Source of the DNA: JAVBNJ01 sp031551625
GTDB lineage: Bacteria > Bacteroidota > Bacteroidia > Bacteroidales > UBA932
Reading direction: 5' to 3'
Assembly (NCBI GenBank): GCA_031551625.1
Contig: JAVBNJ010000012.1
Coordinates: forward strand, 1 to 9,441
Length of the DNA: 9,441 bases
This document shows, piece after piece, positions 6,240 to 9,441 of the stretch. How positions within the stretch are numbered: position 1 is the stretch's first letter; every line of letters starts with the position of its first letter. The translations under genes were made by a program, and so were the position numbers. The notes beneath the pieces are model-generated. The model was not told where the DNA came from, made no database searches, and saw nothing but the letters and a program-made list of their open reading frames with translations.

Positions 6240-6686
6240 TCAATAATGACGGTGCGTGGTTTTGTTTACGATTTTCCATTTGTCCCCATCTTTAACAAGG
6301 TTGAGCATATCGGTATATTTATGAGTGCCGAGTTCTAATTCTATTCTGACCATGGCAATATCTTTTTCCACGTTGCAGGCGGTTAGCATATAATTTCCCG
6401 GGGCGGGGCCTGCCTCTTCAAGGATTGTGTAAAAACTTTGAATAGACCTATTCGAAAAAGTCCCCTTCATAGCGGTCGATACAGTGGCGGTCTCGGCAAA
6501 TATTTTCGACAGAATCGTCCTGTCGGCTTTTTGGTTTCCTTCCAAATAGATTTCCAAAACATGGGTAATTTCTTCCTTTTCGGACGGCGTGCAGCTTCTA
6601 TTTTCGGTTGCCGATTGTTGCGCTTTAGCACAAGGGCTTAGCAATAAAGCAAATGCTATTGTTACCATAAAAAGTATCCGTTTCAT
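6240..6686 (-). CDS. Exported NTF2/lumazine-binding-like protein
   Basis: This short 148-residue protein has a signal peptide (1-22, ending PCAKA, cut before QQSAT) followed by one small NTF2-like domain (about 33-145). The pattern EKEEITHVLEIYLEG, then DRTILSKIFAETATV, RSIQSFYTIL, ACNVEKDIAMVRIEL and KYTDMLNLVKDGDKWKIVNK fits the putative lumazine-binding (Lumazine_bd_2) branch of the NTF2 superfamily. It lacks the C-terminal G-DRP extension of the two downstream relatives, so it is a separate branch and not a recent copy. It lies 34 bp after the amidohydrolase and 21 bp before paralogue B. Binding of lumazine is not implied by the family name; the ligand is unknown. Confidence 0.87.
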   Translation of the reverse strand: MKRILFMVTIAFALLLSPCAKAQQSATENRSCTPSEKEEITHVLEIYLEGNQKADRTILSKIFAETATVSTAMKGTFSNRSIQSFYTILEEAGPAPGNYMLTACNVEKDIAMVRIELELGTHKYTDMLNLVKDGDKWKIVNKTTHRHY

Positions 6687-6720
6687 ACATCTTATATTTT
6701 TAAAGGATTCAAGATTTCTT

Positions 6721-7833
6721 CTACTTTTTCAGTTTGAATAACTTTTCTGCATTCCCGTGCGCAATTTTCTCTTTATCCTGTTGGCTTATCGGTGCATTTT
6801 CCAAAAATTCCCTTGCGCCTTCATTGGGATAATAAGGGTAATCGGCGGAATACATAATCCGGTCGGCGCCCATCGTTTCAAGGGCATTCTGAAATTGAGG
6901 CATGTTGAACATTCCGCTTGGTGTAATGTAAACATTGTTCTGCATGTAATATTTGAAATCGTGTTTCATGGGCGATGCCGTGGTCGGGAAAAACGTATTG
7001 ATTCTGTCCATGAAATAGGGAATCAACTCGCCCCAATGCCCTGTGATGATTTGCAAATTCGGGTAACGGTCGAAAACGCCCGCGAAAATTAATCGCATAA
7101 CATGTACGCCGACCTCGAAGTGCCAACCGATTCCTGCGCCTGCAAAACGTGCGGCAAAAGCAGGGTCGGCATTGTCGTAATAAGCATCGCGCACTTCTTT
7201 TTTTACAGGGGCGGGGTGAAGATAGAGCGGCACATCCAATTCGGCTGCCATGGCAAAAAACACGTCAAATTCGGGTTCATCCATAAAACGTCCGTGGGCG
7301 GTTCCGTTAATTAAGGCGCCTACAAATCCCAATTCTTTTACACATCTTCTTAACTCTTCGGCTGCTGTTTTGGGGTCAGCCATCGGCAAGGTGGCAAATG
7401 CAAGAAAACGGCCGGGATAGGCTTTGATTGCCGCAGCCAATTGATCATTAGCTTTTCGCGCCAATTCCACAGCCTGCGGCGAAGGAAGTAATTCGGCGCC
7501 GGGCCCGCTGTACGAAAGTATCTGTATGTCGATGCCGTTGGCGTCCATGCTGGCAATGCGCCCTGCACCAATATCGAACAGTTGCTCTGGTCGCATGGTT
7601 TGGCGCATACCGAAGTCGGCGTGGAAGGATTGGGCATGTCCGGACGCTATTTTTTCTATTTCAGGCGCAATGGCGGTCGAGATTTCGGCATTGATGAAAT
7701 GTTCTTCGATGGTAATAATTTTCATTTTGTTTGATTTTGTATTTGCACTACTTTTCTGTTGTGCATTAGCCGTAATGGTCAATGCCAAAGAAAAGGCCAT
7801 TACTATGATTGTATTTAAATATTTCGTCTTCAT
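6721..7833 (-). CDS. Exported amidohydrolase, gamma-resorcylate decarboxylase-like
   Basis: This 370-residue protein is an Amidohydro_2 TIM-barrel enzyme of the ACMSD/2,6-dihydroxybenzoate decarboxylase group, preceded by a signal peptide (1-24, ending TANA, cut before QQ). Expected metal ligands are present: E43 and H45 in TIEEHF, H206 in YLHP, and D331 in SADYPY; H266 lies in GHWGE. The IEEHF start, where other amidohydrolases have HxH, and the phrases RFLAFATLP, LGFVGALING and GADRIMYSADYPY closely follow gamma-resorcylate decarboxylase. Hydrolysis or decarboxylation of an aromatic or cyclic acid is therefore plausible, but the substrate is not proven. The odd point is export: this family is normally cytoplasmic. 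Met37 (MKIITIEEHF) is where a cytoplasmic homologue would begin, so the first 36 residues look like an added export module. I chose ATG at 7833 because it starts the signal peptide; the frame opens nine codons earlier at an ATG in front of it. Confidence 0.92.
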   Translation of the reverse strand: MKTKYLNTIIVMAFSLALTITANAQQKSSANTKSNKMKIITIEEHFINAEISTAIAPEIEKIASGHAQSFHADFGMRQTMRPEQLFDIGAGRIASMDANGIDIQILSYSGPGAELLPSPQAVELARKANDQLAAAIKAYPGRFLAFATLPMADPKTAAEELRRCVKELGFVGALINGTAHGRFMDEPEFDVFFAMAAELDVPLYLHPAPVKKEVRDAYYDNADPAFAARFAGAGIGWHFEVGVHVMRLIFAGVFDRYPNLQIITGHWGELIPYFMDRINTFFPTTASPMKHDFKYYMQNNVYITPSGMFNMPQFQNALETMGADRIMYSADYPYYPNEGAREFLENAPISQQDKEKIAHGNAEKLFKLKK

Positions 7834-7847
7834 AATTGTTGTTTTTT

Positions 7848-7915
7848 GCCACGAAGACACAAAGGCAAGAAGTTTTTTCTTCTGTATTTTCTTTGTGTCT
7901 TTGCGCCTTAGTGGC
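7848..7915. repeat. Palindromic CAAAGACACAAAG-type intergenic repeat
   Basis: Two 25-bp arms face each other: 7848-7872 (GCCACGAAGACACAAAGGCA, then AGAAG) and 7891-7915, whose reverse complement begins GCCACTAAGGCGCAAAGACA. They agree at 19 of 25 positions around an 18-nt T-rich spacer. From memory, repeats of this GCCACNAAGGCNCAAAGACACAAAG form are scattered through many Bacteroidota genomes. Here it fills the 90-bp gap between the flavin-reductase lipoprotein gene and the amidohydrolase gene. It may attenuate transcription or stabilise mRNA, or simply be an inserted non-autonomous repeat. I saw no target-site duplication. Confidence 0.75.
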
Positions 7916-7923
7916 TAATTATA

Positions 7924-8586
7924 TTATTTTCTAATCCACACATTGGTAATCGTACCGAATACTAATTTATGATAATCTTTCGCTTCATTGAATCCGTTTT
8001 CCACAAATTTTTTACCGGCTTCGGTGTAAAAATCGTTCGGATTCACGGTGGTGATTTCAAAAAGCCGGCATTCGATAATAATATTGGCTTCCTTGTAGGT
8101 CGGATTGCCCGAAGGCGTTAGAATAGATGTCAATTTTGTGTCCTTCATTTTATCGGAATTTCGACCGCTTTTAATGCCAAACTGCATGACATCATCTTCA
8201 AATCCTTCTGCAAAAAAAGACATGGTGTAGGATTGTTGTTCCTTGATAAATTCAAGCGTGTAGCGGTTGGCACCCAGTAAACAAAAGGTCGTTGGTTGAC
8301 GGAAATAGCGCCCCAGCGCTTCCCAACTTGCCACCATGGAATTGAACAGAGATTCCGTTCCTGCGGTAATCACCGTGTGGTCTTCTTCTACCATCAGTGT
8401 GGCAAGGGTTTTAATTATTTCGGACGAATCTACTTTTGTAAATAATTCGTCGAAGGATTTATCTTTCACATTCATGTCTGTCGTTTTAACGGGATTTGTA
8501 CTTTCGTTGGTTGGTTGTTTTTGGGGTGCGTTATTGCAAGAGGCAAAAACAACGATGGCACTTAATAAGATGATTATTTTTTTCAT
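7924..8586 (-). CDS. Flavin-reductase-like lipoprotein (FMN-binding split barrel)
   Basis: This 220-residue protein starts with a lipoprotein signal (hydrophobic 4-16, FAS|C17), then a polar linker (about 18-37, rich in N, Q, T, P, K), then a flavin reductase/DIM6-NTAB-type split barrel (about 48-215). Landmarks are VITAGTESLFNSMVASW (72-88), the flavin-phosphate region ANRYTLEF (106-113), YTMSFFAEGF, GIKSGRNSDK (137-146) and ANIIIECRLFEI. These follow the Bacteroidota flavin reductase family closely. Homologues are normally cytoplasmic and use free FMN or FAD; here the lipid anchor would put the domain in the periplasm or at the outer membrane. The residues after Cys17 (NNAPQK) lack an acidic run, so surface export is not indicated. 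Met38 (MNVKDKSFDELF) is where a cytoplasmic version would start. It lies 22 bp downstream of the OB-fold gene. Confidence 0.92.
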   Translation of the reverse strand: MKKIIILLSAIVVFASCNNAPQKQPTNESTNPVKTTDMNVKDKSFDELFTKVDSSEIIKTLATLMVEEDHTVITAGTESLFNSMVASWEALGRYFRQPTTFCLLGANRYTLEFIKEQQSYTMSFFAEGFEDDVMQFGIKSGRNSDKMKDTKLTSILTPSGNPTYKEANIIIECRLFEITTVNPNDFYTEAGKKFVENGFNEAKDYHKLVFGTITNVWIRK

Positions 8587-8608
8587 GTCCTTAAATTTTA
8601 GAGGTTGC

Positions 8609-9049
8609 TTATTTTTTTACTTCCACAATTTTACATTCTTTTACGACAATCGTCTGGTCTTTCTCATAGATGCTGCGGACTTCACCTTCTATTACCACTG
8701 CATCGCCTTTGGAAACCCGCCTCAGTTTGAGGTAATCACTAAAGGGTAACACACAAAGTACGCGACTTTTGCCACCTTTCACTTCGGATAATTCCACCGA
8801 AGGAAGCCCATATACGTCGGGGCCGACAAAAGAGGCAACGCCTGTTATTTTCATCGTTTTATTGCCATATTCTTTCTCTGCTTGAGTTTTGTTATTAACA
8901 AAAGCATCATAGAGGCCTTTGGCTGCTATTGTATTTTCCTGTTTTTCCATTTTTGTTGATTTATTAGATTGATTTGTATTCTTTTCGCTTTGCGCACTTG
9001 CCGACAGTCCTATTGTTGCCGACAATATGAGTATCATCATTTTTTTCAT
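8609..9049 (-). CDS. Exported OB-fold protein (tRNA_anti-like)
   Basis: This 146-residue protein has a signal peptide (1-19, ending LSASA, cut before QSEK), a polar linker (about 20-33, SEKNTNQSNKSTK) and one OB-fold domain (about 38-144) of the tRNA_anti-like type common in Bacteroidota exported proteins. Supporting phrases are AAKGLYDAFVNNKTQAEKEY, MKITGVASFVG, RVLCVLP and the OB turn KGDAVVIEGEVRSI (114-127), ending in a basic strand. Nucleic acid binding is not implied; small exported OB proteins may bind ligands or partner proteins. It is the first gene of the long minus-strand operon, 31 nt after a good promoter box. The start at 9049 is the first ATG of the frame and gives a complete signal peptide. 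Confidence 0.88.
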   Translation of the reverse strand: MKKMMILILSATIGLSASAQSEKNTNQSNKSTKMEKQENTIAAKGLYDAFVNNKTQAEKEYGNKTMKITGVASFVGPDVYGLPSVELSEVKGGKSRVLCVLPFSDYLKLRRVSKGDAVVIEGEVRSIYEKDQTIVVKECKIVEVKK

Positions 9050-9079
9050 GGCTATTATTTTTAATGTTATTTACTGATG

Positions 9080-9087
9080 CAAAGGTA
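9080..9087 (-). promoter_or_regulatory. Promoter of the long operon
   Basis: On the minus strand this reads TACCTTTG, followed by CA, a full match to the Bacteroidota -7 consensus TAnnTTTG. It lies 31 nt before the start codon of the first operon gene (9049), a usual distance. No strong TTG-type -33 box is visible about 20 bp upstream, so expression may need an activator. Confidence 0.65.
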
Positions 9088-9118
9088 TGTTGGTTTCGCT
9101 GGATGAACCCGTACTATT

Positions 9119-9194
9119 CAAATTAAGACCCTGATAAATCCTGAATGGATTTAAAATAAGAAACCGATTGCGGTTTTATCCACAATCGGCTCAT
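9119..9194 (-). pseudogene. C-terminal remnant of an AraC-family gene
   Basis: On the minus strand a 23-codon frame (stop at 9123-9125) reads SRLWIKPQSVSYFKSIQDLSGS after its Met. It aligns with the end of the AraC protein in this window (SRLFKKHTGKSIPEY, then RTYIKDLSGS): SRL, K, S, Y, I and the final DLSGS match in order, with a three-residue gap. At DNA level 24 of 28 bases at 9119-9146 match 1583-1610, and the match continues past the stop codon. This fits the decayed 3' end of a second AraC gene just upstream of the operon. Upstream of SRL the resemblance stops. The DLSGS part is strong; the SRL part could be chance. Confidence 0.45.
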
Positions 9195-9260
9195 TTATCC
9201 ACAATCTGTTCTTGCTTATGTTAAAAGGCGAACTTTTATGGTAAAAAGGTGTAATTTATG
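9176..9260. repeat. Ladder of TTAT motifs at ~20-bp spacing, with two DnaA-box 9-mers
   Basis: TTAT occurs at 9176, 9195, 9216, 9236 and 9256 (steps of 19, 21, 20 and 20 bp). The first two are the perfect DnaA-box sequence TTATCCACA (9176-9184 and 9195-9203), extended in both to ATCCACAATC. The third and fourth share TTATG-TAAAA-GG (9216-9230 and 9236-9251). Such phasing puts the motifs on one face of the helix, as in iteron arrays or AraC-type direct-repeat operators. The unit sequences differ between pairs, so it may be two independent small duplications. Confidence 0.45.
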
Positions 9261-9291
9261 TCTTAGTTTCTATTGATGACTGCACTTTCGG

Positions 9292-9433
9292 GCATTGCTG
9301 CCAACGTTCCGGCGGCTGCTTGCGAGCGGGCTTGTGGGCGACTTCACTATCCCACGAGACAAAAAGCCTAAGCGGGCGACAAAAGCCAAAATACCGATTT
9401 CAGCCCGCTTGCAGGCAGGCGGCAAGTTGGCAG
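9292..9433. repeat. Palindromic structured element, right copy
   Basis: This is the second copy of the element at 149-290, same orientation. The inner stem pairs 9316-9332 with 9402-9418 (17 pairs, two wobbles), and the outer stem pairs TGCCAAC (9299-9305) perfectly with GTTGGCA (9426-9432). Compared with the left copy, one inner pair changes from T-A to G-C (9322-9412) and one from T-A to T-G (9320-9414), and the outer wobble becomes C-G (9302-9429), so structure is kept. The window ends 8 bases after it, so its right flank cannot be compared. Confidence 0.75.
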
Positions 9434-9441
9434 TAGTTTTT

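Larger units (their letters stand above)
9050..9441. other. Right non-coding flank
   Basis: These 392 bases hold no intact gene. Reading leftward on the minus strand they contain the right palindromic element, a ladder of TTAT motifs, a short frame that resembles the end of an AraC gene, and the operon promoter. Each is listed separately. Confidence 0.75.

Noticed and set aside
7834..7860. Nine extra N-terminal codons for the amidohydrolase
   Set aside because: They would place MSSWQKTTI in front of a complete signal peptide and overlap the palindromic repeat; ATG at 7833 is the better start.

Overview
The window looks like part of a Bacteroidota chromosome, probably an environmental or uncultured lineage. 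The support is: A+T-rich intergenic DNA, TAnnTTTG-type -7 promoter boxes instead of sigma70 boxes, no clear Shine-Dalgarno sequences, exported proteins whose predicted signal-peptidase cut falls just before Gln (A|Q), and an AraC regulator, flavin reductase lipoprotein and OB-fold protein of Bacteroidota type. No rRNA, tRNA, CRISPR array or transposase was seen.

All convincing genes lie on the minus strand. Right to left: a promoter (9080-9087) precedes a long probable operon. It holds an exported OB-fold protein (8609-9049), a flavin-reductase-like lipoprotein (7924-8586), an exported amidohydrolase resembling gamma-resorcylate decarboxylase (6721-7833), three exported NTF2/SnoaL-like proteins (6240-6686, 5535-6218, 4820-5524), a cytoplasmic aldo/keto reductase (3755-4744), and a gene reduced to its signal peptide (3672-3749). 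Next come two genes, each with its own copy of one 27-bp promoter module: a membrane-anchored metallo-beta-lactamase-fold hydrolase (2516-3622) and an AraC-family regulator (1587-2459). The last gene is a helical protein of unknown function (750-1478), closed by a clear intrinsic terminator (702-735).

The flanks are the least ordinary part. Two copies of a ~142-bp imperfect palindrome (149-290 and 9292-9433) lie in the same orientation about 9.1 kb apart and show a compensatory base-pair change in the stem. The left flank also holds twelve 21-bp units without indels (452-703) that run into the terminator. The right flank holds what looks like the last codons of a second, lost AraC gene (9119-9194) and a ladder of TTAT motifs about 20 bp apart (9176-9260), two of which are perfect DnaA-box 9-mers.

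Working interpretation (inference): this is an AraC-linked small-molecule or redox locus in which enzyme families that are usually cytoplasmic have been given signal peptides and polar linkers, so much of the chemistry would occur in the periplasm while the aldo/keto reductase and AraC protein act inside. The substrate cannot be read from sequence. The broken signal-peptide gene, the AraC remnant and the duplicated promoter module suggest past rearrangement.
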